Positions 34,439 through 46,716 of a stretch of DNA of 64,000 bases are shown one piece after another. The notes below the pieces were generated by a model that saw only the letters and a program-made list of their open reading frames with translations, was not told the origin of the DNA and made no database searches. Source of the stretch: Ascochyta rabiei (taxonomy: Eukaryota; Ascomycota; Dothideomycetes; Pleosporales; Didymellaceae). The stretch is from the NCBI RefSeq assembly GCF_004011695.2, contig NC_082410.1, forward strand, positions 1,364,001 to 1,428,000. Direction: 5' to 3'. Position 1 is the first letter of the stretch. Each line of letters opens with the position of its first letter. Made by a program: the position numbers and the translations under genes.

Positions 34439-36337
34439 TCAGTTCGAGGTCTTCTGTTTCTTCGTCGGTCTCTCCGCATCTTTCCCACCTGCATCGCTAT
34501 CTGCATCCTCCATCTCTGCATCGCTGTCGCCGGAGCCACTGTCGTGATCGGAATCGAACTCTTCTCCAACTTCAGATTCAGACTCGGTCTGGAAGTCCTC
34601 ATCAACGCTCTCGTCGTCCTCGTCGGCACTACCGCGATTTGCGACACCTCCGTCGTCACTAGAAGCAAGGTCGTCATCTTGAAGTGCGGCTGCAAGAATT
34701 GCTCCTGACTGTTGCATATTAGCGCCACCATGCGAATAGGGAAGGGAGGCTTTTACGTCATCTGCCATTTCGTTCTTCGTTTTGATCCCTTTAGCACGGA
34801 AAAAGTTCTCGAGTGGCTGTTGCTCCTCACTGCGGTCACACGTTAGCTGTGCAGGTTCCTCCAGGCCCCATGACGTGCACTCACCGATTAATGTTGGAGA
34901 ACTGGTGCTCTGCCATGCCACCCTTCATCGTGAAGGTGATGTCGAATGTCCGACTTGCTGCCATAGCACCTCCCACCCGTGACATTGTGACTGAGGCAAT
35001 ATTGTCCATGGCGATGTAAGTGGCTGGCTTGGGGATGAACATGAAGGCCTTGTCAAGACAGTACAAGTGGCCTTCGTTGGCCTTGATGGAGCACTTTACG
35101 CCGGACTGCTCATGGTGGCTGATGAAGTCCCGTGAAGGTCTGGTAACGCGTTTCCCGCTGAGTCCCCGGAAGATATCGGAGACGACTACGGCAATGGGTG
35201 CCTCGTAGTGTGATTGTAACTTGTCCTTGTATTTGGCCTCGAGTAAATCCTCCTTCATGTTCAAGTCAAGGTTGACCTCCTCGTCGCGCTTGAACTGCAT
35301 AACCAGAAACGGGTAGCGTGTCTGGCCTTGCCTCAGAGGTGGATCCAGTCCTATTGTGATCAACGTATGCATGTCGTCGGGCTTCGGCAGTACCATGAAC
35401 TTCTTAACCGAGTCGAACTGGATCTTGTAGTCGTATGTCTTTCCACGCAGTCTGAAGGACGTCTCGTACATGTCGATGTCGAAACGACCTCTGGGAGTCA
35501 AGTGCAAGATGTCCAGGAAGGTGGCAAACGTGTCACCAGCCACCTCGCCAATCTCGGCCTTGTCCATGAGTGTCTCGTAGAATAGGTTGGCAGCATTTTG
35601 TTCTTCACCGTCTTCAGCGCCTGAGATGTCCTCGCCATCCTCGTTCTTCTCCTTTTTAGACGCAACACCTGGGATGTAGAAGCGCATCTCAACCAGCTGG
35701 TCTCGTGCTCCGGCTGACTTCTTGCCCCTAAACCGGGCGCCTCCAAGACTCCCATTTGCGCCGGTATCGCCGTCAGCAGGCAGTGAGAAGTCGACTGCGA
35801 CCTCGTTCTTTCCCGCCAGATTGGTGTTGGATACCTCGGTATAGGGGACTTCAAAGGCAGGGCGGTTCGCGACGTTGAAGGTAAGCTCAGCCTTTCCGAA
35901 TTCGGCCTTGCCCCAGTTCCAGCCACGCAGGGCATGTTCTCGATTGTCCAAGTTGATGCCGTACCAGACCTTGAAGAGTTTCGCTGCTCGATCGTAATCC
36001 TACGCTTTTCAGTATTGAGCTCAGCTGTGCGCCAAGGGGTGCTTTCCCTCACCTCGTGCTTGAATCCATCGAGTTGTATTACGCCGTCATTGCGGGACAG
36101 GATCTTGATCTCGTAACCGCGCGCCGCACGGCTCCACTGTGCCTGGATAATCTGTGACTGGTCGCATGTGTACGTCTCGCCATTCGCTGGCTTCCAGCCA
36201 AACCCTGACTCTGAGAATCGAGTGGCGCCTGGTTTTCGCGATAGGTTGAGGTAGATGTCGTTGAAGGCCTCCCTGCTCTGTGTCAGCTTGTTATTGCATC
36301 GTGGTCAGTCTCTACGAGAGCATCGTGGTCTTTACAT
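34439..36337 (-). CDS. POB3: FACT histone chaperone subunit Pob3 (SSRP1), start codon split by an intron
   Basis: Pob3 pairs with Spt16 in FACT, which dismantles and rebuilds nucleosomes during transcription and replication. Exons: 36337-36336 (two coding bases, AT), 36272-36053, 35999-34885 and 34829-34439, giving 575 residues. The N-terminus after splicing reads MEAFNDIYLNLSRKPG, matching the family; no other ATG lies between 36338 and about 36480 on this strand, and the next in-frame Met is deep in exon 3. The NDIYLNL block, YGINLDNREHALRGWNWGKAEF and DILHLTPRGRFDIDMYE are diagnostic, followed by the double-PH middle domain (FRGLSGKRVTRPS) and an acidic tail ending in a basic KKQK motif. 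As in other fungi there is no HMG box. All introns are GT-AG, 53-63 bp. Confidence 0.95.
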
Positions 36338-39300
36338 GTTTGCGACTTCCAAAAACGTCGGCAGGCGCTGGTGGAGAGTCGATAGAGGTTGATGACAGTG
36401 AGAGCGCAACAGTTGATGTTCGTTGCTATTGGAAAACGCGTCCGTGCACGACGTGGTAACGCGAGCGCGTTCTAGCGCCGTCCCGCGTCATTGGCCTCAC
36501 TGCACCGACTCACCTTCACCTTCCAAACATCGACAGTAGATATGACAGCGGCCGCTCGACCAACGATTCAACCCCTCCGGTCAGACATGTCGACTGAAGC
36601 ACATCCTGCTGGTGGACGTTCCGCTACCTCTATCTTGCGTAGTCGATGGCATCGACGCAGCTATCAAGACAATGGAGTGCCTTGTCTCAGAAAAGCAAAA
36701 TCGACAACATTTTGATTTGCCCACACACATTCCTGCAATATGGTGGGATTCTCCTCCTCTTCGTTGCACGCCAACCCGACGTTTCGCCGATCCCGTAGAC
36801 GCTCAGTAGATCCCTGTGCTTCCAGGATTATCACTTCGAGGGGAGTGACGTTCTCACCTTCGAGCATTCAGACGTGAACCTCTGCAAACAGTGGACCAGA
36901 GAGAGAGGCAAAACCGCCTCGTGTCCAACCGTTGGGCCCGCCAGAGCAGAAACGCTACGGTGATGTCAGTGATCCCCAAAGCGATTGCTGTACACCAAGC
37001 ATCAGCAGGGACTAAGCTGTAACTGTTATCGTCCCACTCAACGACTATCAGCATGGCATGGACAAGCTTGTGCTTACTGTCCAGCATTCTTGACGGAGCC
37101 GCAAATAGGCCCGAACGCACCACAGTCATACCGGCTGACTCGAAAACGCAGGGATAGTAGCTCACTTTCTGCAAAGAAGGATTGCACACCCTGCTTCAGA
37201 CAACGACATTATGCATGCATCTGACATCACAAGCCATTGAGCGAGCCGACAACGTCGGATCGTCCTTCCGACAGCGGTCGAGCTGTTTCTCGATACACCC
37301 TGGCTGGATCCACTGGACCAGCACGTGCAGCCAACTTTGCAACTCTCGCTTTTTGAGTGGTCTACGGAAGCGGTCCAAAGCCCTGATAAGGGGTCTTGGA
37401 GCTTGTCTCGTCACCAAGCGGCCTATGCTGAGTGAACCTTGCGAGCACTGGGAAATGCCAGTTCGCGCAAGATAAAGTTCCCTGAGATCAGACATGGGCT
37501 CTGACTCTCCAAACCCTTCAAAAAGTTGGGAAACAGCCTTTGGCTGAGTTCGGTCTGACACCAGTCTACTCTTGGTTTCGAAAGACAAGGAAGTCGTTCC
37601 ACCTCTGACCCTCTTCGAGATGACGTGTATTCACTATTGCCCTGGAAAGTACGCTTGACGACATGTACGCGTGCACAACTTATGATCTTTTCTCCGACAA
37701 AAATTAGACAATCTTCAGCGGAGATCGGAGAAGGAAACATCATGGCTCTCTGATACATGCACACTTTAGGTTGCTCGTAACAAATAGCAACCTACAACGG
37801 CAAGTCTCATTCGTCTCGTACATACGTCCAATACTGGGTCCGAAATTGGATCTGATCAATCTTCTCCACGTCCAATAACGGTTATAGGGGTGCAGCCGGT
37901 GAACATGTTCTACGAGGCTGGTCCAGTGCGAATGTGTCAGATTACCGGCCGGGCCTTCTCACGGGCCGATGTCTGGATGCTCCCGCCCTAGGGTGGTATC
38001 CTTGTCGGTGGAAGCAGTTGCCTAAAAAGTAGGGTTTCGTATTTCCCGTTCACACCAAATAAACAATCCAAAATCTTGGCGTGATCTCGCTGCTCTTGAA
38101 AGTTGGTGCACCATTGCAACGTGAAATCTTCAAGTCTTAGGTCATGTCAGCAGGGCTCAAGCAATTAATCCTCGATAGAAGCACCTGCTGTGAGACTACT
38201 CGGTTTCTAGTCTTTCAACGATCTAGGCTACACCTGAACTGAGCCCATAATACCACTTGGGTAATCAATGCCGCAGTCTTTACAAAAAGACACTAGCCGC
38301 TTCAAGACTACAGTTTTATAGCGACATCGTTCACATGTGTCACATGTTGCACTCCCGTTTGACGTCAAGTCATAGGAAGATGCTCCACTGGATCATGCCT
38401 CTGAGTTCTTTCGTTGAGAAACCTGCAGTCTAGGTCTGATCCCAAATTGAGCTACCATTTCGCTGACATACAAGCTCCAAATACCAGCTTCGTTACAACC
38501 ACTCCACATGTCCTCAACGCGAAATCGATAACACGGCAGCTAGTGTCAAAGCCACAGCTAACATTTCAATCAATTGTGCTCTCCGAACTATAATTTTGTG
38601 TCGGCGTCTAGAGCGTTTTTAGCTCGAAGGGGACGCTAAGGGTAACCAAATGCCCGTCCGTCCCTTGATCGTTCCGAGATCCGTGACCGCACCGCACGAC
38701 CTCGCGAACAGGTGGATTACCTTGCGTCAGCTCGTGACGCCTCCATGCCAACGCGAATAAGCAGTCCCTGAAATACCCGAGCCTGCAGTAGTCTCACTTC
38801 AGGCCAAGCCTGGCGGAGGACTGCATTCCGGTGCATTGTTGCTGCACTCAAGGTTGCGAACCTAGCTATCGCATAGTCCCGAACTTAATGAGTAGAACGG
38901 CGAGTGACCTAGTAAATTGAGGACATCGAGGCGAGGCAAATAGGCTGGTGTGTAAGCTAGGCCATGTCAGGCTCTTTGCGTGGCCTGAATATTTGAGATG
39001 TAGAGGCGGTGAAGCCTTGATAAGACGACCGTTCAAAGCCATTTACTCCTGACCGGCATGCACGGGTGCATGCGGTTGCATACATACATGCCTTACTCCG
39101 GTCTACTACCTGCAGTACTGTGCGCTGATGGACAGCGGGCTCACGTCTTGCGGCCGCAAGCACACCACCCTCCGAAGAAGGACCTTCCCTTTAGCGGCGG
39201 AAACCCAACGTCAATGGGGGCACCTTGTTCATGGCATCACGCGTGAGTGTTTAATTCGCCGGCTGCAAGTTTCAAGATGGCCATTGAACAAACCAATTTA

Positions 39301-41339
39301 TCAATGTTGCGCTCGTACAGCCAAACGTTATGTCTCGTTTTGAGATGAACACCAAGCCTCACGCCATTGACCAATCACCCGCATTACTCAATTCACGCAA
39401 TATGAACCGCTACCATTCATCAATTCCAAACGCATTGGCGTTCCCCTCTAAATTGCCACATATCCAACCACTTTGTTTTCTCACAGTGCCGTGTATACCG
39501 CACATCACCACCGCCGAAGCGCTCATACTAATTACGTTTAGAATCCTCTTCGTCCCACTCGTTTAGCTCGTGCATGCAGGTGCACATGAGACTGAAATAA
39601 TACCGAACCTTGAGATGGCGCTTGGATCTAGTGCAGTGGGGTTTGATATACCACCCTCATTTCGTGAAGCTGTGCCATATAGCCAGTAAGATGTAGCATC
39701 AGATGTTGAGTATAATAGCGACATGACTCGCACTTGGCGAGAGAGACAAGTTGTAGTACGCTAGGCGCATGTGTGATGGCTACCGAAAGAGGCGAATGAG
39801 ATCCTGAGCAAGATGATATGACTGTACATTTCCCCTGCAATTAGGATGCTCAAATATGTGTTGCATCCTGCAGTGGTATTCAATCAGGTGCTTCAACTCA
39901 CTCCTCATAATTCCATACACACATCTCCGCGAGGGATCTTTGTATCGTATTGTCCTGTCTTCGCTGACAACTACGAGCATCTTTCTGCGGAAGAGAATAT
40001 ATCACCTGCCACATATACATACACCCGGTCCTTTGATCAATCATCTGAAGGACAAAGGCCCACGTGTGAAATTCAAATCTAAATTCACATTAGAAGAAAA
40101 AGAAGCATGTGAGCATCAATGCAACTCAGAGGCAGTGGTGAGAAGCCGTTCTCTCTAACTCATTGATACATGATTCGCCCCTGATGTAGACTTCTTTAGA
40201 GTCCTCAGAGTTAAAAGCAGCTAGCACAAGCCTATTCACATTGTACAATATGTCCCTGGACTCATTTGTGACCGCAAATCGACTCATAGCAAGACCGCCC
40301 AAGAACCTACTCGATACACCTCGACGCGTCCAGCCGATTGCGCATCGATATTTGAGTCCAAGGAACGTATTCCGCTTTCTCAAGAAATTAATGTTACGAG
40401 TTTTGAGAATCTAACATATAGCTTATTTTGGTAAACGAGCCACATGAAAGGCTAGTATTCTTCCAGCGTAACGAAATAAGGTGTCATATCATCCCACCAG
40501 AAGACGACCGTGTAAACCAGAGTCTTCCAATTTGCTCTGTATTCATTTACCACGATGGACCATCCGCTGGCGCGATTCGAAGACGCTGAGACTCTCTTTG
40601 GGGTGGTTGCTCCACTCAATTGCAACTATGTACGTATATCTTGCAGCACTAAGATTCTCAGATGTCGATAGGAGACTTCTTTCTCCCCAACAAACCCGAA
40701 AAATGATCGCATGTATGTAGGTTTAACCCAAGAAAAGAACTGGAGTCTTTTCTCTCTTGGAACCGCATTGAACGAAGCGTTTCTGCTCATTCCAATGAGA
40801 GGTGTTAGAATTGAAGATTCAGAGTGTTACACGACGACTCCGAACTCGGTGTTCATAGTGGTGTACCCACAAACCTCTGGGCAGTCTTTGAGCATCCCTG
40901 GGCTTGCCAGACGCTCTGGAGATGCCGCACTCTTGAGGATCCTTGCGGTGCTTGCCTTGTGCCTGGCAGAATCGCGACCTGCGCGTCAACAGACTCTCAA
41001 CAAGAAGTAACCATCTATGCTGTAAGCAGCAGTTGGGTGGAGCCATCAGTTAACTGCCATTGCGGATTGGCGTGGTTGTAAGTAGGTAGAAAGTGATACA
41101 GGAAGGGGAGACCAAGGGTTTGCATCTCATTACACAGTGCACGTGTCATAAGAACTGTAGCGTAAATTGAACGTAGAACTTGATCACAGGTGCATAGTAT
41201 CATTCGTTTGCTTAGATAAACCCATGAGATGATCCATTATGTATGTTGAAGCATCTCCTTTTCACCTGAAATGTATCACACACTGTGTGACTGACTGATG
41301 CTCAATGTTGTACATGTTGGCAAGTCAATCGTGATGGAT
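36338..41339. other. Gene-poor region, 5.0 kb
   Basis: No gene is supported. It includes the POB3 5' UTR and promoter and a perfect short palindrome GCATGCAC-GG-GTGCATGC near 39056-39073. Several frames of 60-130 codons exist on both strands (for example 37196-37588 and 40126-40383, minus) with no recognisable homology. No transposase or reverse transcriptase relics are visible. Confidence 0.5.
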
Positions 41340-42102
41340 TTAGGCACGCTCCGCAAGTCCATTGCCAGAAGCGTACTGCTCGTGAACAGCCTTCTCCTCG
41401 GTCCTCGCAAGCTTCGTCTTGCGGTGGTGGTCCTTGATCTCATGGAAGGCGGCTGTGAGGGCGTGGAGCAATCTGGAGCAGGATATTAGAGCTTGGTCTT
41501 AGGTCAATTCGCAAAGTATCTACTCACGTGCTGATGATCGCCAGAATGAATGTTCCCCAAGGCAAATCACAAGTGCTATCCTGAGTGTTTGCAGTCTGTC
41601 CTTGCGCAATGTTGGCAGCATTGTTGGCGTTGCGGTCAGTGTAGCAATGCCTTGGTCCCGCAGCTCCACCACTTGGTCGCGTGAGGACAGAAACGGCGAT
41701 GAACGCACCGACGAAGGCAAGATCGAGGAGCACCCACAGCCAGCGCAGCCACTTGGGTCCGGGGTTGGCAGACTTCTTGATCAGCGTCATGATTGTGGTG
41801 ATAAGTGTGTACAGGACGGCGGCAGCGAGAATGCCTTCTACGGCGCCAAAGGAACCGCTCACACCGCGGCGGGTCTTGATAGAATTGACAAGACGATAGA
41901 CCTTGTAGAGACGCTGAGAGAAGAGGCCAAGAGAAACCACGGCGGAGATGAATTGCAAGACGCGGGTCAGGCGCAGCAGAATTCGGTAGAAGGCTGTGTG
42001 TCGCAGACGCTCGGGAACGAAGCGTGTCAAGAGCCCGGTAGGCTTTTCTTCGTAGTATGATGGGTCGACCGGGCCATCGAGAGGCTCTTGGTATCTTGCC
42101 AT
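41340..42102 (-). CDS. MARVEL-domain-like four-pass membrane protein
   Basis: Two exons, 42102-41528 and 41472-41340, give 235 residues; the 55-bp intron falls inside the last membrane helix. Four hydrophobic segments lie near residues 44-62, 85-108, 119-141 and 183-200, with the long loop between helices 3 and 4 carrying two cysteines (HCYTD and STCDLPW), the arrangement of fungal MARVEL/membrane-associating proteins. The N- and C-terminal tails are charged and likely cytosolic. Such proteins sit in the plasma membrane or vesicle membranes. The specific role is unknown. A TATATGAG sequence about 135 bp upstream could be its TATA element. Confidence 0.75.
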
Positions 42103-43536
42103 TGTGTGATGTTGCGGATGTAGTTTAGGTGAAATGGTAAACGAGCAGGCTGTTGCAAATATTTGTTTGATGAGTAGAGCACGATTATTAGCTTAGGATG
42201 TGATTGAAAGTGAAAATGAAAGTGAGTCGAGCTCATATAGGAAGCTACGACTCAATGACGAGTTTGTTTGTTCAATCTGACGCACGACAGGCCGTGGCTG
42301 CTATGCTCGTCACTAAAGAAATTACCCCAAACTTGTACACCGGACCACCAAAACCTCTACCATGACCGACGAAGTGCTATGCTGCCATGCCCAATCAACG
42401 CGACCCATTTAGCCTTTTCGTACATTTCACGTCGCACGTGATGACGCTACCGTGGACGTCATGTCTATCCCTTGTCCAGGATCTTAACATGTAGAAAAAC
42501 CAGAAATTTGAACATGGCCGTATGCATCCCGGTTGAGGCTTGTTGAGCTTTGGTCGGCCTTGGCTGGCAGAGGCTCGCTGAGCCAATCCTTTCGTCATCT
42601 GCTTTGTTGGAATTTCGAGCTCGACGGAGCGATGACTATTGGTCCGCGGAAACGCTGTAGCAGTGCAGGTCAGACCTCTTGTGCTCTCTGTGACAGTGGT
42701 TGTGCATATACCAACTTTGATCTCCGAGGAGCTGAGCCGATCCATTGTCGCGGTTGTGAAGCCTGCAGCTTTTCGCTGCGCGGTAGGAAGTTGCTGGAAA
42801 GGACGATCGACGACGTGGAAAGACTGAGCCTTTTGCGACGGGGGCAAACATGAGTTACACGAGCGAAGAGCAGTCACATACAAGGACAGGTAGAGCAATG
42901 CGAGGCACGGCAATCCATAAGTCTCGATGCTCATGATGCGCTGGATTGTGTTGCTGGTTTAACATCCTTTTCTGTTGACTGCTGATCATTCTCAACCCGC
43001 TCCTAGCTCTAATGACAGACTCGAGTGCCCGCGATCACTATCAAGATGAAGGGCCCTGTGCCGGCAACGCAAGGAAATTCACCACGATTGAGTCATACCA
43101 CAACCCTGCGGTGATCCATGAGGTCTGTGAACGGCAAATGAACAACGTCCGCGTAGCCGTCTGGGCATTGCCATGGCTTTTTGTTATTCGACAATGTGTG
43201 AACGTCATCTGCAAAAAGTTTCCAACAGGCCATACGATGGTCTGCAATGAACTTATTGCCGTGCCTACGTAGTGCATTTTGCGACATGCCACTATCAGAG
43301 CTATACCTACCTTGTGTGCTGTGGACAATGCGCCGCGGAGCAACGCGGTTTAGGAGAAGTGATTTCGGAAAGACGACGTTAGCACGAGGGCGCATCCGTT
43401 GCTTCTGACGTGTGAATCGTGCAGACTCCTGCCGTAAGAAAGATACCAGGATTGAAACGGGCTGGCCACGGAGTCAATACAGTGACCGCGGCATTTACGT
43501 ATTCATACACAATACGTACAGTACTTATGTCCGCCT
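42103..43536. other. Intergenic, about 1.4 kb
   Basis: Promoter of the MARVEL gene and 3' flank of the next gene. A minus-strand frame at 42934-42395 starts with a signal-peptide-like segment and is treated under findings; no gene is claimed. Confidence 0.45.
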
Positions 43537-44529
43537 TCAGCCCCAGCCCCACCAGCTCTTGATAGTATCCCCTATCGTTGCTTGCCCGGCTTCTTTCCTC
43601 TTCATCCGGTTTATGCGTTCTTCTACAAATGTCTCCTCAACCTGCTTGGCCATGCCTGTCTGCGCTTTCAGCTCGCCCAGTATTGCCATGCGTTCGAACT
43701 CCTGGTCTTTTGGCGGCAGCTTAGCGATGCTCTCCTCGTACTTTTTGCGAGCTTCAGGTTTGATTTGACTCCATATTTCGTCCTCCGTATCGACTGGCGC
43801 GCTACCTTGAGCCGGCAGAGGTGTGATGGTGGTCTGCTTGCCGGCCATAGCCCGCGCAACATTTGCCTTGGACAGTACGCTCTCGAACTTGGGCGGCTCC
43901 CTGCCCTCGGCTTCTGCCTTTTCGATCTCCGCTTCTTGTTTGAGCATCTGTTGGTATAGCTTGTCGGCGTGCATTTGTATCTTCTCGTCTTCTTCTGGTG
44001 ATCGAGCATCCAGTGTCAGATAGCCAAGTGCCTTTAGGAACTTCGACTGCACGTCGTAGCAGCGATTAAATCTCCTTGACTCGGCGTTGCACATTGTGCC
44101 TAGGGACCACCATGTCTTTGGATTCCTGAAGCACTCGAACTGCTCCATGTACTCAAGCGCACAGTTCTCCATAGCGATTTGCCCAATGGAGGCATTGCGG
44201 TCGTTGTATGCATCCACAAGATCCCTCAACTTGTCCTGCTCGTTCTTCCCTCGGTCCATGAGGACATCTTGTGGTGTGTAGTTTTTCCAGAGATGTGCGT
44301 AGCGGCCATCTTGGAACTGCGACTGAGGCGGCACGATCGGTCTTTCGGACTCTGCAGTTGCTTGTGTAGACGGCGCTGGTGCTGCTGCCGGTGCTGTCTC
44401 GACAGGCTTCTTTTTTGGTGCGGTGGGGAGTGTGGGCTTTGGCCCTGTAGGTGCTTCTTTCTTCAAAAACTCGCGCAGCGACGGATCGAGCTTGTCGGGG
44501 TTGTCGCTGCTACCCCAGAGCCAGCCCAT
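43537..44529 (-). CDS. DUF3128 (Emi1-like) protein with twin CX9C motifs
   Basis: An intron-free 330-residue protein. It starts MGWLWGSSDN, has a Pro/Ala/Lys-rich N-terminal third, and a core with two CX9C motifs: Cys123-Cys133 (CALEYMEQFEC) and Cys147-Cys157 (CNAESRRFNRC). This coiled-coil-helix-coiled-coil-helix arrangement is typical of proteins oxidised by Mia40 in the mitochondrial intermembrane space and is found in the DUF3128 family that includes yeast Emi1. The segment DGRYAHLWKNYTP before the core and MHADKLYQQMLKQEAEIEKA after it match that family. A second-half charged helix and a GWG ending follow. Molecular function is not established. It shares a 189-bp divergent promoter with the kinetochore-like gene. 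Confidence 0.8.
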   Translation of the reverse strand: MGWLWGSSDNPDKLDPSLREFLKKEAPTGPKPTLPTAPKKKPVETAPAAAPAPSTQATAESERPIVPPQSQFQDGRYAHLWKNYTPQDVLMDRGKNEQDKLRDLVDAYNDRNASIGQIAMENCALEYMEQFECFRNPKTWWSLGTMCNAESRRFNRCYDVQSKFLKALGYLTLDARSPEEDEKIQMHADKLYQQMLKQEAEIEKAEAEGREPPKFESVLSKANVARAMAGKQTTITPLPAQGSAPVDTEDEIWSQIKPEARKKYEESIAKLPPKDQEFERMAILGELKAQTGMAKQVEETFVEERINRMKRKEAGQATIGDTIKSWWGWG

Positions 44530-44718
44530 GTTGAATCAGACGATAGAAGTGTGAACTGAACGAGTGTCAAAAGCGCCAGAACAAATGGTGAGGATCGGCC
44601 CAAGCTTCACCACCATTCACGTGCATCCCTGCTAGCGCGACCGCGGCATCATAACACACCCGCTCTCACGCGCAACAGCGCCCAAATCTCAAGGACAGTA
44701 GCTACGTCCACCATTGCT
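44530..44718. promoter_or_regulatory. Short divergent promoter
   Basis: Only 189 bp separate the start codons of the DUF3128 gene (minus) and the Ame1-like gene (plus), so the two must share regulatory sequence. No TATA element is evident. Confidence 0.6.
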
Positions 44719-46716
44719 ATGGCGCCTGCTGGTAAGGAATTTGGTGTCGCATACACGGATTGAGCTCATGACTAACAAAGGCTAGATCGCCGCGAACATC
44801 GACAACAGCGCGTGCGCGGTGCAGGGTAAACATCCCACTGTAACACTGGGACAATACATATTGACACGGCCAGGCCTTCGACTGTCCAGGCGTCTTTTGG
44901 TTTCAACTTCGGCGCTCTGGGCGCAAAGCAAGCTTCCCTTCCCCCTCAGCGCTCTGGGAGACGGTCACGAACACCTGTACACAACACGCCGCGCAATGTA
45001 GCCGGATCAGCGAGACGGCACCGCAGCGTGTCAGCACAACGAAGCGTAAAATCGCAACGTAATGGTACACCTATGAACAATGATGCTACGCCGCGACTAG
45101 GAAAGAGAAAGCGCGGATCGTCGCAGCCAGTACCGGACGCTAGCCACGAGGAGGACGATGAATTGAGTCCAGACCGCGCTGAGAATCTGCGCTCTGTTGA
45201 GAAGAGTAGGAGAGTCGCTCGACCAGTGTCTCTAGTACGTGAGGAACCGGACGAGGCGCCAGATGAGTTGTCGATTATAGACGAGGTCCCAGCCACAGCC
45301 AGCAGGACGCCAGGCAACGTGACAGGCCTGACGAACCGTGCCACCCCATCGGCAATTTCACGTCAACAGACATCTCGAAGGTCAAAGTCCACGGACATCG
45401 TTCCCGTCACGCCGGGCATGCAACCACATAGCAGCTCCAGACACTCGTTCGTACTGTCGACAACAGTAGAGAATACGGCGTCGAACGCTTCACAACCCGA
45501 CGACGAAGATGCAGACGAGCTCTCGCCGCCACAGATCGACACCACCACTCCAAGAATAGTGTCGAGAGTATCAATACCAAATGATACACCCCGTGAAGGC
45601 GAAGAGGAGGAGGTTGACGAGCTGTCACCTACACAGGCAACCGTATCGACAGCAATAGCATCAGTCGTCCGAGGTCAAACTTCAGCAACCCCCGTACCTG
45701 TGCGGAGCGTCGTGCGTGGCAGGCCGCGCAAGGCTGCCCAAGCGACCGAGATCGAAGCTCTAGTCCTACCGTCAACGCGTAAACCCACACCCAAACGGAA
45801 TGCGAACGCGGTGATTGCAGAAAAAGAGGGCGACGAACAACAAGACGAGCTGTCCCCAGGGAATGAACGAACGACACAGGCGACACCGAAACTTGCGAGA
45901 CTAGTTGAAGAGGAGGCCCATGGGTCTGAAGAAGAGTCAGACGTGTACGAGGAGGAATCAGAGCCCGAGGAGGATACTCGAGAGCCAACGCCTAAACCCG
46001 TCGCCAAACACATATCTCCAAAGCAGGCACAATACGCAAAACCCAGCGAGAAGCCGCCACGTAAACGACAGAAGATCCTTGGGCCTAAGCTTGCAATCTC
46101 GGTCATGCGTATGAAAGGTTATGGGGTGCGAGGTATCACCGTGGCGGACACGACACGTACCCTCATCGAAGAAGCGATTGACCATCGCCTAGGCAGAATG
46201 TTGGGAAAGATGCAGGCATCACAAGATTCAGCACGCCGAAAAGAGATGCGAAGTGAAATCAATCTGGCTTTGTCGTTCAAAGAGAGTCTGGACGAGAAGC
46301 TGCTCGATCTACAAGACGCCAACGACGTTCTGACGACCAACCTGAAGAAAATGAAGATATTCAAGCGCGACAATGCCGAGCTTCGGAAAGATATATTAGC
46401 CCTGCAGAATGGTCGACAGGAAATAGCTCTCGAGCACGATGATGTTCAGGCCGAGTTTGAGGCGGAAAAATCAAGAGTCGAGGCTCGAAATAGCTTAAGT
46501 GCCAATTTGTTCGACATCGAAGCTGCTATCCAGAACGGCCGCAAAAAGGCGAAGCATGAGCGAAGAGAAGACGAGGGCCCGGATGTGCCATTGAGCATGC
46601 TGCTTGAAACCGTCAGCAGAGACGTAGGCTCGGTTGGCGGAGGGCTTTTCGCCAACGTAAAGAGCTTCAACAGTGCGTTGGAGAGGGCGGCAGGCTGGCT
46701 TGAAGGCAGGGCATAG
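44719..46716 (+). CDS. Probable inner-kinetochore protein, CENP-U/Ame1-like
   Basis: Three exons, 44719-44731 (13 nt), 44786-44825 (40 nt) and 44874-46716, encode 631 residues starting MAPADRREHRQQRVRGAG. The N-terminal two thirds are disordered and carry five copies of DELS, four of them DELSP (residues 113-117, 148-151, 232-236, 266-270 and 342-346), and an AT-hook-like RGRPRK at 299-304. The C-terminal third is ordered: a conserved-looking block (LGPKLAISVMRMKGYGV), then a long coiled coil (~residues 455-570), the layout of fungal CENP-U/Ame1 (Mis17) proteins, which with Okp1/CENP-Q bind the Mis12 complex and nucleosomes. The assignment rests on layout and partial resemblance, so it is probable rather than certain; another coiled-coil chromatin protein is the alternative. 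Confidence 0.6.

Noticed and set aside
41602..42060. 152-codon plus-strand frame
   Set aside because: Antisense to the MARVEL gene; no motifs.
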